Numbered from the stretch's first letter, positions 46,184 to 59,274 are shown. The stretch is DNA of 64,000 bases from Erodium maritimum (GCA_963921825.1 OY997589.1:17319735-17383734), one strand, 5' to 3'. The notes: generated by a model from the letters alone, not told the origin. A program made the numbers and translations.

Positions 46184-46885
46184 ATTGTTGGTGTCTTGGG
46201 AGGCCATGAGTGCCCGTTGGGTTGTTGAACCCGTGTTACTTTATTGTTGGTGCCTTGGGAGGCCATGAGTGCCCGTTGGGTTGTTGAACCCGTGTTACTT
46301 TATTGTTGGTGTCTTGGGTGGCCGTGAGTGCCGTTGGGTTGTTGAACCCGTGTTACTTTATTGTTGGTGTCTTGGGAGGCCATGAGTGCCCGTTGGGTTG
46401 TTGAACCCATGTTACTTTATTGTTGGTGTCTTGGGTGGTCGTGAGTGCCGTTGGGTTGTTGAACCCGTGTCTTAACCGTGGGTGTGTCCTGGGTGGCCAT
46501 GAGTGCCCGTGGGGTTGTTGAGCCCGTGATTTACTGTTTGGTCTATCTTGGGAAGCCGTGAGTGCCCGTGGGGTTGTTGAGCCCGTGAGTTACTGTTGGT
46601 GTGTCTTGGGAGGCCGTGAGTGCCCGTGGGGTTGTTGAGCCCGTGAGTTACTATTGGTGTGTCTTGGGAGGTCGTCAGTTCCCGTGGGGTTGTTGAGCCC
46701 GTGAGTTACTGTTGGTGTGTCTTGGGAGGCCGTGAGTGCCCGTGGGGTTGTTGAGCTCGTGAGTTACTATTGGTGTGTCTTGGGAGGCCGTGAGTGCCCG
46801 TGGGGCTGTTGAGTCCATGTTTTACTGTTGGTGTCTTGTGTGGCCATGAGTGCCTGTGGAGTGTTGAACCTGTGTTGTTGCTGTT
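46184..46885 (+). repeat. 59-60 bp tandem repeat array 1
   Basis: About twelve units with CTTGGGAGGCCATGAGTGCC and GTTGTTGAACCCGTG. Later units share GTGGGGTTGTTGAGCCC and drift together, so the array has sub-families. Nearly absent from the sister LTR at 27913. Confidence 0.85.
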
Positions 46886-46923
46886 TGTTGAACTTGCTTG
46901 TGATTGTAATTGTGGTTACCTGA

Positions 46924-47186
46924 GTGAGAGAGGTTACTGAGACAGGTCGACCGCCTGGCCCGACTTTGTGTCGGGGAAGCGTGTGAGTGAGAGAGGTTAC
47001 TGAGACAGGTCGACCGCCTGGCCTGAGTGGTTCGGCAAAGCGCGAGAGTGAGAGAGGTTACTAAGACAGGTCGACCGCTTGCTTGATTGGTTCGGCAAAG
47101 CGCGCGAGTGAGAGAGGTTACTGAGGCAGGTCGACCGCCTGGCCTGAGTGGTTCGGCAAAGCGCGTGAGTGAGGGAGGTTACTGAG
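46924..47186 (+). repeat. 59-60 bp tandem repeat array 2
   Basis: Four to five units containing GAGAGAGGTTACTGAGACAG and GTCGACCGCCTGGCC. The sister LTR has one or two units (28480-28600, reverse orientation). Confidence 0.85.
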
Positions 47187-47739
47187 CAGCTAGTATGCGA
47201 TCCTTTGTGATCTTGTTTGGTGTGCGATTCTTTGTGATCTTGGGTGTTGCGTGGTGGTCTTTTGAGTCCTTGGAAGAGGTCGTGATCGTGGTGTTGGGTC
47301 TGCTTTACGTGTCAGAGTGTTGAGTCAGTGTGTGTGTTAGTCGGAGTACTTGGGTTGGGGATAGTGTTCCCCGATGTTGAGTTTGTTGTTGGTGTTACCG
47401 ACATTGTCTGCTAATTATGCCGTAGTCAGTTTGTTATCCGTGGTGGTGAGCGAACGCTCACCCCTAGCTGCTTTTCCTACAGGTACCGGTTGCAGGTTGG
47501 ACTAGGTGAGCTTCTGAAGCTTGAAGAGCTAGGAGCGGGATTCTGGGTTTTACTTTTGAGTCTAGTGACAGATACCTTGTTTTGTCCACTTGTTGGGACT
47601 TATTTTGAGTTGTAAATATTATTTTGGTGAACAAAGGGTGATTTTAAAGTGATTTATGTAAAAGATTTTCAATTGGTTTATTGTTTCAAAACGTTCGCGT
47701 CCCGAGTTCGGTTTACTGAAATTGGGGCGTGACACGCCT

Positions 47740-49423
47740 GGTGTTGGGGAGATCAGACATGCCATATGTTGGGGCGAGTGGTTCATGGCGGCGGAGGCAT
47801 GGTCCGACATGAGTAAGGAGGACACTGAGGGGACAATTGGGGCTCGCCTGAAACTGGGTTAGGAATACCAGGGATGTACCTTACAAGTTCGGGATGGATA
47901 CCACAGTGGTTAGGGATGGGTGTTCGGTTATTATTGGTTTTTATAACCTAAAAAAATTTATCGATTATCAAATTGTACTGACGTAATTGATTTTTTTTTT
48001 CATTTTACTAACATAATCGAATTAACTAAAATTATTTTGATTCGGTTAGATTATTAATCGAACTAACCGCTTTAAATTTCATGACTACACATCATATAAA
48101 ATATACATGCGTTTCTGGAAAAAACTACAAACAATATCATTTAAAGATATTATATAATAAGTGAAAAAGAAAATTTTAATATAATATCCTGCCAAACATT
48201 TATTTTGAAAATGATACCATGTACAATATAATCCCTTGACAAAACATTTACCAATAGTTTAGTACCTAACGTTAACATTCCGTCTAAAAATGGACGGAAA
48301 ATGATCATGTGCAAAGCACATATCCTTGTATTTTATTTAAAAAATTATTGGTTACATTTACGTTTAAATAAAGCCAAATAATTGAACTAGTTTCATTCGT
48401 GAAATTAAGAAAAGGAAAACTAGAAGAACTCCTCTTATTCTAGGTCTGTTAGTTATATGACACCATGTGTCAGTTAAATAGAAAGTGAAATGACGATTTT
48501 CTTTTATCCATTTGAATCTACGAATTTTAAAGGGAAAATTACCATTCTACCACCCTTTAATAAATTGTTAAAAACAACTAAATAAAGAAAATATTTAGAA
48601 ACGTAATCATTTAATCTAATCCTTAATCATCTAACCTAATCAAATCTAATCCATAATCATTATATCTCGTCTGTATCGAACTCATCTAAACTATACATGT
48701 ATAATTTATAACTTTAACTCAGATGGTTCATCGTACACATTAGGTCACCTGAACCGATTCTATCAATTAATCAGTAAATTCTTAGCCACATATACGATCC
48801 AGTTAGTATTGGTTCGAAGAAGTCCAAATCTGGTACTTTATGGTAAACGTTCATGTTGTCCAACATCTCCATCTCATCTTCCACAATAACAGCTAGTGTT
48901 TAAAAAATCTTCATAGGCGGGAATTTTTATAACACCTACCCGATTATAACAAATCGGGCGGCTCAAGGCAGATTAGGAAAAATCAAGTCAGTATTGTAAA
49001 AATCTCTACCTAGGCGAGGATTTTGCAACACGGATCATATTTTTATATATTTTTTATCTTAAATAGTTATTATTAATCGTTTTATATATTCATTACTATT
49101 ATTATTAAAATATATCTTATATATATAATTTTTATTTCTAAAGTTAATTATTTACTAATAATCATTCATGATATATACTTACATCTTAAATACTTGTTGA
49201 TGTTAATGTTGTTTACTTATTTATTAACATTTTTCTTATCGTTTAAAGATAACATCACATTAACTTTCATCAACAAGTATTTAAGAATAATGGTTATGTT
49301 TTAAATCCTCGATTTAGTTATGAGAAACAAACAACAAATGACGAGGAAGAAGTTGTGAACAAATGGCGAGGATGAAATCCCAAAACCCCACACCCACACC
49401 CACACCCACACCCACGACCAAAT
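47740..49423. other. Unassigned spacer, AT-rich
   Basis: 47740-47910 continues the GC-rich host sequence broken by the solo LTR. The rest is AT-rich with only short ORFs. A CCCACA-type microsatellite of about 30 bases lies at 49386-49416. No gene or RNA feature seen. Confidence 0.4.
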
Positions 49424-50931
49424 TGTTGGGTCTCGAGGTAGGGTTGAAGATGAACCAACTCGCAGCGGAAAATCAATGAAAACAAAGAGACGATTAAAAC
49501 CATGAAACAACTAACAAAGAATGATTCACAAGAGAAAAATTCAGTACTATTTCTTACCAAAACAAGAACACCGGTTAACGAATGATTGGCTTGAGTCTCC
49601 AAGACGCCTACGTAACCACATGGGAATCAAAGCCACATAGTTCTTCTCTTTGAGGACTCAAGAACACAAAAATGGAGGCGAGAGCTTACCAAACCCGAAA
49701 TTGTAGGGAGAGAGGGAGAGAAGTTGTGTTTTCTATTCTTGTCTTGTGTTTGTTATGTTGAAAAAAGATGACTTAAACATAACAAACTTCATACTTGTCC
49801 AACTAAAGGCATGAGACAAACATGGTGACAAGTAAGGTGTAAATAGGACAAAGTATGGCTAGATAAGACGGGGTTAGGTGGTGAATCACCAACACCTTAA
49901 TCCTTGTCATTGTTACTTAGTACTAATTAATCAAGACTTGATTAATTAGTTCCATGAGCCACTTGGAACATGGCCCGTGGCCATTTCCAACGAGGTCCCG
50001 TGATTCGCTCATCGCTTACAAGCCTTCCATGATGGAAATGTCCAACATTATCCGACACGATCAATCCCAAGACTCCAACCCTTGTCTCGATCCGTAAAGT
50101 CCTATTCACTTACGGGCACATGACCCAAAACCCAGTTTTGGTCATGTCCCGAGACAACTCCCTTTTGGTCATTCTCCATAAATGTGTCAATGAGTTACAC
50201 CCTCCGGTGTGACCCTTAGGTTTATGCATGTCAATAGATCAACGTAAAATCCCATTTTACTTGATCCTATTTAAGTGGCAACTAACGAGACTTTAGTATT
50301 GCCTGACACTGCATAACGAATCGACCCTGTCGATTCTAACCTTTCCGTCGTCTATGTCACTATCCTTTTATCTTCGATATCCTGATTGAGATAAGGCATA
50401 GAGCCGTCATCCTTATTATTCTCAATCACTGTTCCTTGATATGTGAGATGACTGAATATATGATACCCAGTATCATGTGCATGGCCATGCTATTCTTTCA
50501 GTCACTCTCGATCAAGCGGCCAAGAACCGATATTTTTCCATACGTCAGTATGAGGGATAAATCCCTTAGCCATCTTTCGTGTCACTCATGTAGCCCGTCC
50601 CCAAGCCAATCCTGGCCGTTATGGAAGCCCTGTTACGGGCAACGTCAGGCTCAGGTCAAACTCAATTGTTGACTACATAGCGATCACAAAGACTCATTGG
50701 TCTAAGGATACATGACAAACTACGACATTGAATATGTTCATGACTTAATCTATGACACATATTCAGGGCGGGTCGTCCAATATCATGTCCCACATGATAT
50801 CTATGATCAGACTCCGGAATCTCATTCCAATGACTAACATAACGTAAGCCATAAAGAACCATCTTTCATACTAGTCTCTTTTAGTGAAGCTTTGTTGACT
50901 AGAGACTCATTGAGTGTGATCTATCTCGATA

Positions 50932-52971
50932 TGTCACACTCCAAATCCGGTATAACCGAACCTGGGACGTGAACGGAAAAACAAGTTTAAAAGAAAATTT
51001 AAAATGACTAAACAATTGAGACAACATTTAAAATCCACGATTCAAGTATTAAACAAAACTAATAAACGTGCACTCTGAGTTTTACACTCAAGTTCGAATA
51101 AAACAAACTAGAACAAAGTGTGTACGTCACTAGACAACCCAGAAACCCGGACTCTCGCTCCCCAGCTCTTCAAGCTTCGAGACGTCCTCCTAGTCAGACT
51201 CAAGATCCATACCTATAGGAAAAGTAGCAGGGGGGTGAGCATTTCGCTCACCGCCACGGATACATACCCGACTGACCACGACATACGAGTAAAAATACCA
51301 GGAATACAATAACATAAATTTAGGGAAAACATTTATAGTTCACGCATGATATCAAACTGCCGCACGGGCTAACGGTCAAACACACCAACACCTCTACCGG
51401 CATACGAGTAAAAATACCATGCAACATCAACACACACACTGCACAATTTCCGGTAGCAAACCGGTTGGGCCTGGCGTTGCCCCGCAATACTTTTTCCGAC
51501 CGCCAATCGGAAAGGAAAGCCGACTTCTTCGCGGCACAAATCGCAACACTTTACCGATTGCTAGTCGGAAGGTGGGCTCACCTCATCGCGGAACCACGAC
51601 ACCCTTCGTCGATGGCGAATCGACAGGCGGGCCATACCTCAACCACCCATCACCACATAGATTACCAACACTCAATCAATTATCACAACACACTATCAAT
51701 TATCGCATTTAACATACCAAGGAATTACCAACTATCAATTCACACGAGTCGTTCAATGCACACACAGGTTCAACACTCCTAGCGCACAACTAGTCAAACA
51801 TACAAGCACAACACACGCTAATAGGTATAACACGACAATTTATGGAGTATACCCAACCTACAGGCACAACCAGGTGCCCTCATGCTTTTCTACAAACATG
51901 CCAAGTATAATCAACCTACGGCACAACCAGGTACCCTCATGCATTTCTACTAGTAACTTTCCCTAGTCAAACCGATATCTGGCTAATTTTCCGTACCTCG
52001 TGATGCCATCCAAATCTCCAAACGTAAGCTCCAGAAGTGCTCGCGACAAACCGTCTAAAGCTCCCCCCTTCCGCGATCAGTGGCAAAATCTAAAGTGACG
52101 AGACAACACACTTAATAATACGCAAGCCAACTTCGATTTTTATGAAATTAACGCCCAAATGCAACCCCGACAAGTACCGATCACTCCCAAACTTCCCAAT
52201 TACTTGACATTGTCAAAATGGGCCCGGAATGGCCCATTTCGCCCGGCTTGGCGAATCTGCCCGGGATCGGGAAAACGTCCCTCGGGGCTCCGAAAATGTC
52301 CATTTTTGTTTCTACAATTCCTAATTAAATTCATGTGTTCCAACGCAATTGGCGGAATCAATTTCCTATGCCCGAGCTTTCTAATTCCACCTTTAAATTT
52401 TCTAACCACAATTTCCGAATTCTCACGAATTACTTCCATAATTCATTCCGGGTGTGAATTATCAACTCGGGGTTCATCCAAGACCACCCGAACAGGACAA
52501 ACTCGAACCCCGGCCAAGTGGGCCCCACGACCACACTTGAGCCGTGAGTGGCCGGACTGGACCGCCACCGTTGTGGACGGTCACGGCTCCGTGGCCCTCC
52601 CTCCAGCCATGACCGGTCATGCCACACGGTGGCCGGAGCTCCGATGACCAGCCGGAGCTCCGGCGAACTTCCGGTCGCCGGAAAAATCTCCATTTCCCCC
52701 CAAAACACTCCTAACAACCCTTAGACTCTCATCCATCCATATTTCATCCATTTCTACCTAAACCCACAAAATCAAACTTGTCAAATGGAGAAAAGAAGGA
52801 GTGCCTACCGTAGCAAATCTTGAGAGGATCACGAATATGCAAAAATCAACACGATCCCGTGGTTGGATCGTCGAGAAATCGCCTCCCTTCTTCTCTTTCT
52901 CTTCTTCTTCTTCTTCTTCTTCTTCTTCTTCTTCTTCTTCTTCTTCTTCTTCTTCTTCTTCTTCTTCTTCC

Positions 52972-53005
<34 letters not shown>

Positions 53006-53583
53006 AGTGTGGCCGACCATCCCCCTCTCTTTATCCCCTTTGTAGATTCAAATTTGAATTAAAAGACCCACATGTCTCTCCCTTTTTGTCTTTTAGCTTT
53101 TAAGTCAAGGGTAAATAGGTCATCTCTCATTCACTCACACCAACAAGTTGACATCTGGCAAGGTGGGTCTCAATACTTACCAAAATATCTTTTTAGATAA
53201 TTTTCAGTCAGATTTGTCAAAATCGGACGTTTTGGGCCCTGCTTGGTCCGTTTTTCGAGATATTTATGAAATCTCGCGTTGTACAAGGAAATGACCCAAC
53301 TAAGACCGCTACGATGACGACTAACATTTTTGGGCCCCGCTCGGGCCTCGAACGGACCGCACGTCGTTCGGTTGACTTTTTCGGCAAAAAGTCAACTTTT
53401 CCCGAATTGGTCACAAAGTTGCCCTGAGTCACCCAGAATTCATTTTGGTCGATATCGGGGTCAACTTAGGTCCGATATGACTCTCGGGGTCAAGTTTAGG
53501 TCTATTTAGGTGGATGCCCAAGATTTAAAACATTTCGTGTTTTCCGCCGGCTTGACCGGCGTTGACCCGGAGCGGTCCTTACA
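50932..53583 (-). mobile_element. Solo Del-like LTR nested in the copia-type LTR
   Basis: Minus strand, 2652 bases. The plus-strand view starts TGTCACACTCC and ends GCGGTCCTTACA. Flanks CGATA and CGATC form a 4-of-5 target duplication. The stem-loop TGAGC-ATTTC-GCTCA is at 51236-51250. It carries an expanded trinucleotide run before the donor-like CTACCGTAG (minus strand, 52804). Confidence 0.8.
52900..53007. repeat. (CTT)n and (CT)n microsatellites
   Basis: About 24 CTT/TTC units (52900-52971), then about 14 CT units (52980-53007). On the LTR's own strand this is GA/GAA-rich, at the place where sister LTRs have purine-rich leaders. Frames through it give only poly-Ser, poly-Leu or poly-Lys. 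Confidence 0.9.
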
Positions 53584-53745
53584 CGATCTATGGTTCTATT
53601 CGCATTGTGGGCATAGATCAGATCACACATTGATATATTACTCCAACACATAAGTAATATAAAGCCACTTTAATTTTATTGCTAACGATGATATAAACAT
53701 TTGGACATTTTGGATTGGACTACGGGCACTAAGACTAACACAAAC

Positions 53746-54309
53746 ACCATTCCTCAACCCCAAACCCTATACAGATTCACTGTCATATCAAGGGAATAAA
53801 TTTCCTTCTTGCATGAGCATTGAATTACCGTTTGTAGACATATTGTGAGAACAGCTTTCGGAGACTGGCCCTTCAGGGTTATCGTCCTTCACAACTAACG
53901 GGGTCTATACTAATCCCTTGTGTAACCGGTCATAGTGAATTCACCCATGGTGTTGGAGGTGGAGGTGACCGTGTGGAATTCACATGTGGCCTTGGAGATG
54001 ATCGAGCTGCATTTGGAGGTGACCTAGCTGGAAGTGGATGTGTCCGATGTGGAGGATTGAGGATGCGTTGGAAAAACAAAGAATCTTTACGCCTAGTTGC
54101 TTGTTGGTTACACAACTTACTCCAATCATTTAGAGGAAAAACGAAACTAGGCACAACATTTGTCAACAAATAGCACATGAATACAACAATAACTCAGGTT
54201 TGCTATTCCGCGATGATAAGCAGTTGAAGGACCGTTGGTCAAAACATAACTCCAAGGGTGAGGCGATTCAAGTGGCAAGATAGCTCCGAGATATAGCTCT
54301 GAGATGGCA
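53746..54309. other. Unassigned sequence
   Basis: Short frames only. 53935-54175 is a G/T-rich stretch with a 66-codon frame that matches nothing I know. Confidence 0.35.
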
Positions 54310-54690
54310 TGCGCCCTCGATTGGAGGTTTGAAACTAAATGTGGATGTCTGGGTTCCGCCATGAGGGATTAGTTTGGGTGTGGTGGTCAGGAATTATCTT
54401 GGGGAAGTCCTTGGAGCGAGAGTTTATTTTCAAATAAGAGTTTTCTCCCCTCATTTGACGTCATGTTTGGCTGTGAGAAAGGGCTTGGAGTGGCTTTTGG
54501 GAAAAGGGTGGCAAGTCTTGGATGTGGAATTGGATGTTTCATATGTGATTGAGGTGGTCCTTAGGTTGTTTGATGTTGAATAAGAGCCCATTCTAGAGGA
54601 TATTTAGTCCTCTTTTGACGTTTTAAAGGATGTGGCGGTTCTTTATGTGCCTCTAGGTTGTAATGAAATTGACTATAACCTAAGTTAGTT
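54310..54690 (+). pseudogene. RNase H-like (RVT_3) domain remnant
   Basis: Reads GGLKLNVDVWVPP, stop, GISLGVVVRNYLGEVLGARV, FSPHLTSCLAVRKGLEWLL, VLDVELDVSYVIEVV, then two further stops and VAVLYVPLGCNEID. This is the order of the RNase H-like domain found alone or at the end of plant non-LTR elements (K-L-N-V-D; E/C-A-L; D-x-x-x-V; N-x-x-A-D), with the acidic residue in the E-A-L position replaced. Three in-frame stops make it a pseudogene. Upstream it may extend to 54180. Confidence 0.6.
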
Positions 54691-55899
54691 AGTTTTTCAT
54701 AATTCGATGGTTCAAGAATAGGATTTCGTTGATCCCTATTTTATTTCTTGTGCTGTAAAATTGATGTTTCTTCTTCATCATGTTCGCTTGCCCTTAAATA
54801 ATTATTGCTACATATGCACCAAAAAAGACTATTAGTTCAAAATAATTAAACAGTAGACATATTTAATATTACCCTTTACACATGACTGTTTTTTTTTTGA
54901 ACAAATACATATGGCATGTGAATTCTTCTTTATCAAATATCAATTAATTCATGAAGAGGATTTTTCGAGAGTAGCTCGCATTTTTTGCATACCGTATTAC
55001 CAAAAAAAATGCGTAAATTATTATGTAACTAATAGTATATCCTTAAAAAGGGGGAGGATCCAATACAGACACCTCTTAAAATAAATTACGAACAATACTA
55101 ATGACATGTATCTTTTTGTCCTCTCTACACAAACAAGCTCGACATGAAGGTGGTAGTTGATCTCTCATATTGGACGACTGACTAATGGCGCAACATGACG
55201 ATCAGTGCCCGACCTAACGGATCTTTTCGGAGGCTCGATGATCCAGATCGCGGCGATGCACCCCACTAGAGCTTGCCGTGGTTCTCTCCACCGCAAGGCC
55301 CTTTCCCTTGCCCCCCCTTCGTGTTCACGACCAGAGCTTCGGTCTCGACAACTCGGATAGTGGTTGCAGAATGCTCCTACCATCGTAATTCGACGAAAAA
55401 ACGAGAGGCCTCTCTAGTCATAAGGTTGATAGGTCTATCACGGTGGTTCCCGTCTTGGGTTCCACCGGTAGTGGACGACTCCACATCCTCCTGATGTGTC
55501 TAGCCGAATTTCGACATCGATGGTCCTTCTTCGCATACGACATCGGTGGTCGTTCTTCGGGTTCCTCTGGTAGTGGCCGACTCCTCCTACTCGTGAGGGG
55601 TCCAATCCAAAATCGGTGCGACATCTTGACTGCACCCTTCCCTTCTGGTAATTTGACCCCCTCCCTAAGGACGAATTCCTTCTCATTGGACATAAACTCG
55701 CCACCCCTAAGGTTCTGAAGGCAGAGAAAGACCTCGATAGTCTCTTTTTCAATCGGCTCTCTGCCACATCAACAATATAAGAAATGGCCAACAGGGCCAG
55801 GAAGGATTGATGACCTCAGAGATAGGATGAATAAATTCTCGATTCGAGAGGTATGGTCTCATCAATAGATATCGAGGGTCGTGGCGTGAGCTTTGCTTA
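54691..55899. other. Unassigned sequence, possibly upstream of the DUF4283 pseudogene
   Basis: AT-rich to 55130, then GC-richer with long frames on both strands (for example 55438-55791 minus) but no recognised domain. Its position before the DUF4283 remnant suggests it belongs to the same decayed LINE-like element. Confidence 0.3.
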
Positions 55900-56064
55900 C
55901 CGTTGGTTCATGGCTTGTCCCTGAAGCATCTCTATTGGCAGGGGCTAGACGATAGTATGACGAACCTATGAAAGGTCTATAATCTGGAAGCCTGACCTTT
56001 GGGTTACATAATTGTGGGCTTCTTTTTCAGGTCAGCATCATAGCGCAATTGAGTATTACAAGAC

Positions 56065-59000
56065 TGTAAGAACCGCCCCCGGTCGATACCGGTCGAACCG
56101 GTGAAATTTGGGAAAAGTTTATTTTCCGCTAGAAAAGTCAACCGATGACTCCGGGAGTCATTCAGGACCTTCCCGGGATCCAAAAAGCTTATCCGTCGTT
56201 ACAGTTAGCTTAGTTGGGTCATTTCTTTTCAAATGGCTACTTTTGTGAAAAAGTCAAACCCGGGTCAAACTAGGTCGAACTAGGGGTCTTAACGAATTAA
56301 TTTAATTTGAGCTGAGATATTTTGGGTAGAGGTGGACCCCACATGGACACATGTACATGATGGCTTGGAGGGGAAGAAAATGGTGAGAAAAGACCATTTG
56401 GTCCCCACTTGTGGACAAAAGAGAGATAAGGGGGCTAAAGGACGAAAGAGGCATTTCTACCTTTAGAATAAGGACCACTTGTGAGCAACAAATTCAACAT
56501 TTTCTCCTTGTTGGACGAAATTTTAGAGATAGAGAGAGAGTGTGTGAAGCCTCCATAACTTGAAGAAGAAGAAAGGAGAAGAAGAGAAGAAAAGTGTCTC
56601 CTTTCACTTGATTTCTACCCCAAAACCCTCATTTTCTTCCATTTTCTTCATCATCTACCCATTCCCTAAGGTAATCTTGCACTTAACTTCCCTTTTGTTA
56701 AATTTCTAGTTGTGGGTTTTGGTTGAAATTGCTTGAACAAGACTTGGGTGTTATGGGTTTGGGGTTTTGATGGTTAAATAGATGATTGTGGAGAGAAAGT
56801 GGAAGAGTTTGATGGAAATCAATTGGGTTTGTTATTATTTGGATGAAACCCACTTTGGGTTGAAGTTTTTAAAGTTGTTGAGGTTAATCTTAAGGTTTTA
56901 GAACCTAACAATGGAGTTTTGGAGAATCTAGAGCTTTTAGGAACTTTTTAGAGAAATGGGGTATTTTTCCGGTGACCGGAGGTTCGTCGGAGCTCCGGCC
57001 GGTCACCGGAGTTCCGATCACCGGGGGGTATAACTGGCCATGGCCGGAGGGAGGGCACGGAACCGTGACTGGCCACATGGTGGCGGTCCGGTCTTACCAC
57101 CCACGGTCCACGTGTGGCCGTGAGGCCCACTCGGCCGAGGAGCGGGTGGGTCGTTTTCAGGTGGTCTTGGGTGATCCTCGGATCGATAATTCACACCCGG
57201 AACGAATTATGGAAGTGATTCGTGGAAATTCGGAAATTGTAGTTTAGAAACTTTAATTGCGGTTTTAGAACGCTCGGACATCGGAATTTGATTCCGTCAA
57301 GTACGTTGGAACAAGTAAATTTAACTAGAAATGATAGAAACAAAAAGGGAAATTTTCAGAGGCCCGAGGGACGTTTTCCATATTCCCGACAAAATGGGCC
57401 TTCCGGGCCCATTTTGACAAGATTAAGTAATTGGGGGTTAGTTTGGTTATTTCTCTCTTTGAACCACCCTTGAGTTATTATTAATTATCGTATTACTTGT
57501 AATCTTAGACGTTTTTCCCGAGCACGGCGGACGAGGCTACTAGGCGACTCGTGATCGTTCGCGTTTGGATAGCGGTTGAGGTAGGGAAAAGTAGCAAATA
57601 GCGGTTTAAATGCGGAAAGTTACTAGAATTGCATATAGGATTTAAGTAACCGGAATATTGTAGAATCACATGTAGGATGTGAATAACTAGGGTAGTCGTT
57701 GATAACATGGAACCACCTGCGGGTTAGGTCGTGCCCGTAGGTGTGAGAATTGATGTGCTGTAGAATTGCATGTGGGTCCCTGGTTGGGTGCGTAGGATTG
57801 TGTGATGATTGCTCTTGGTTGTGATTAGTAGATTTTGTATGATTAATCTGTGGTATGTTCCGTTGTTAATTAATGATCATGGTATGATATGCTCGGTATG
57901 ATATGTTGGTATGATATGTTCGGTATGAAGGGAACTACTGCCTTGTGATATGATCGGGTGAGTGATAGACCGATGTGGTGTGTTCAATAAGATATATTGT
58001 GGTGAATATTGGTGTGCATTATTGCTTGTGATGTGTTTGAGACCCTGTATGTGTGTACCCCGTTGGGATGTCTAGGCCGAGGATGGTGTGCCGGTCCGAT
58101 ATTGTGCCTGATGCTGTGTGTTCCGGCACGATATGTTCCGTGGCGGTGTGTTCCGGTATGATACCTATATCGAAGGAGGATTCCGATATAGGATATCTAG
58201 ACCGAGGCTTCCGGTATGATATCTATACCGAATGAGGATTCCGGTATAGGATATCTAGATCGAGGCTAGGTGTTCCGGTATGATACCTATACCGAATGAG
58301 GATTCCGGTATAGGATATCTAGGCCGAGGGTGGTGTGGCGGGACGATATCTAGGCCGATGCTATGTGCCGGGTAGATAAGTTCCGAGGCTAGGTGTTCCG
58401 GTATGATATCCCGACCAATACCGTGTGTTCAGGTATACATATATCCTGACCGATACTGTGTGTTCCGGTATGATACATATATCGAAGGAGGATTCCGATA
58501 TAGTATATCTAGACCGAGGCTACGTGTTCCAGTGTGATACCTATACCGAAGGAGGATTCCGGTATAGGATATCCTGACCGAGGCTATGTGTTCTGATATA
58601 CGTATATCAATATTGTGTGTTCTGGTATGATACATATACCGAAGGAGGATTCTGGTATAGGATATCTAGACCGATGATGTGTTCTAGTGTGTATTGGTAA
58701 TCATTTACTGTGTGTATTTACTCGATGACTCATGAGATATGGTTTGGGTGTGAACTTTGAGAAATTATTAATTGTTGAGCAGGGTTGATTTCACACGCTA
58801 AGTGTGGTGTTTGGGTAAGTGATGTGATCACACGATGTTAAGGTCATGTGAGGTTGATTATGATTGTGGTTGTAGTTACTGATCGTTTCGTTAGTTATCG
58901 TGCTCTACTAGTATGCCATATTTGGACGGTTACCCGTGGTGGTGAGCGGATAGCTCATCACCTTTACTACTTTTTCCTACTGAGCGAAAGCTCACCCCCT

Positions 59001-59274
59001 TCATTACTGTTTTTACAGGTTTCGACCGTGAGTTGGTTTAGAGGACGTCTCAGAGCTGGGGAGCTTAGCGAGAGTCCTAGTGTTGGATGGTCTAGAGACG
59101 TACTTTCTTTTTCGTACTAAACTTCTTAAATTGAATTCCGAGTTTTTGACTCGTGGTATCGGAATTATTGATTTTAATCTATTATTGGAGGATTATTTCG
59201 CTTAAACTTGCATTTATTGTATTCATTTTAGTTCACATCTCAAGTCCGGTCAAAACCGGATTTGGGGTGTGACA
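56065..59274 (+). mobile_element. Solo Del-like LTR inside the DUF4283 remnant
   Basis: 3210 bases, from TGTAAGAACCGCCCCCGGTC to GGATTTGGGGTGTGACA. Flanks AAGAC (56060-56064) and GAGAC (59275-59279) form a 4-of-5 duplication. Donor-like CTAAG|GTAAT at 56671, twin stem-loops at 58942-58958 and 58981-58994, TTTTACAG ending at 59018. Confidence 0.85.
58050..58700 (+). repeat. Degenerate CCGGTATGATA repeat block in LTR
   Basis: About ten irregular units with GTTCCGGTATGATACCTATA and GAGGATTCCGGTATAGGATA, each close to an imperfect palindrome around CCGGTAT. The same words recur at 61740-62320 and 12990-13290. Confidence 0.75.

Larger units (their letters stand above)
44490..47734 (+). mobile_element. 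Solo Del-like LTR with exact target duplication
   Basis: 3245 bases, from TGTAATAACCACTCCCGGTC to ATTGGGGCGTGACA, flanked by exact CGCCT (44485-44489 and 47735-47739). Same subfamily as 27913-30026. Contains a purine-rich block (45075-45135), donor-like CTACG|GTGAG at 45220, two tandem arrays, stem-loop TGAGC-GAAC-GCTCA at 47447-47460, and CCTACAG ending at 47482. Confidence 0.9.
49424..53740 (+). mobile_element. Probable copia-type solo LTR, interrupted
   Basis: Starts TGTTGGGTCTCGAGG and ends GGGCACTAAGACTAACA, the TGTTGG...AACA style common in plant copia LTRs, and contains an AACTCGCAGCGGAAAATCAA stretch. Flanks are CAAAT (49419-49423) and CAAAC (53741-53745), an imperfect 5-bp duplication. 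Without the nested gypsy LTR it is about 1.66 kb. Family assignment is inferred from the ends only. Confidence 0.5.

Noticed and set aside
49386-49416. CCCACA repeats as interstitial telomere sequence
   Set aside because: Plant telomeres are CCCTAAA; this is a short unrelated microsatellite.
52801-53062. Ser-rich and Leu-rich ORFs
   Set aside because: They are produced by the CTT/CT microsatellite.
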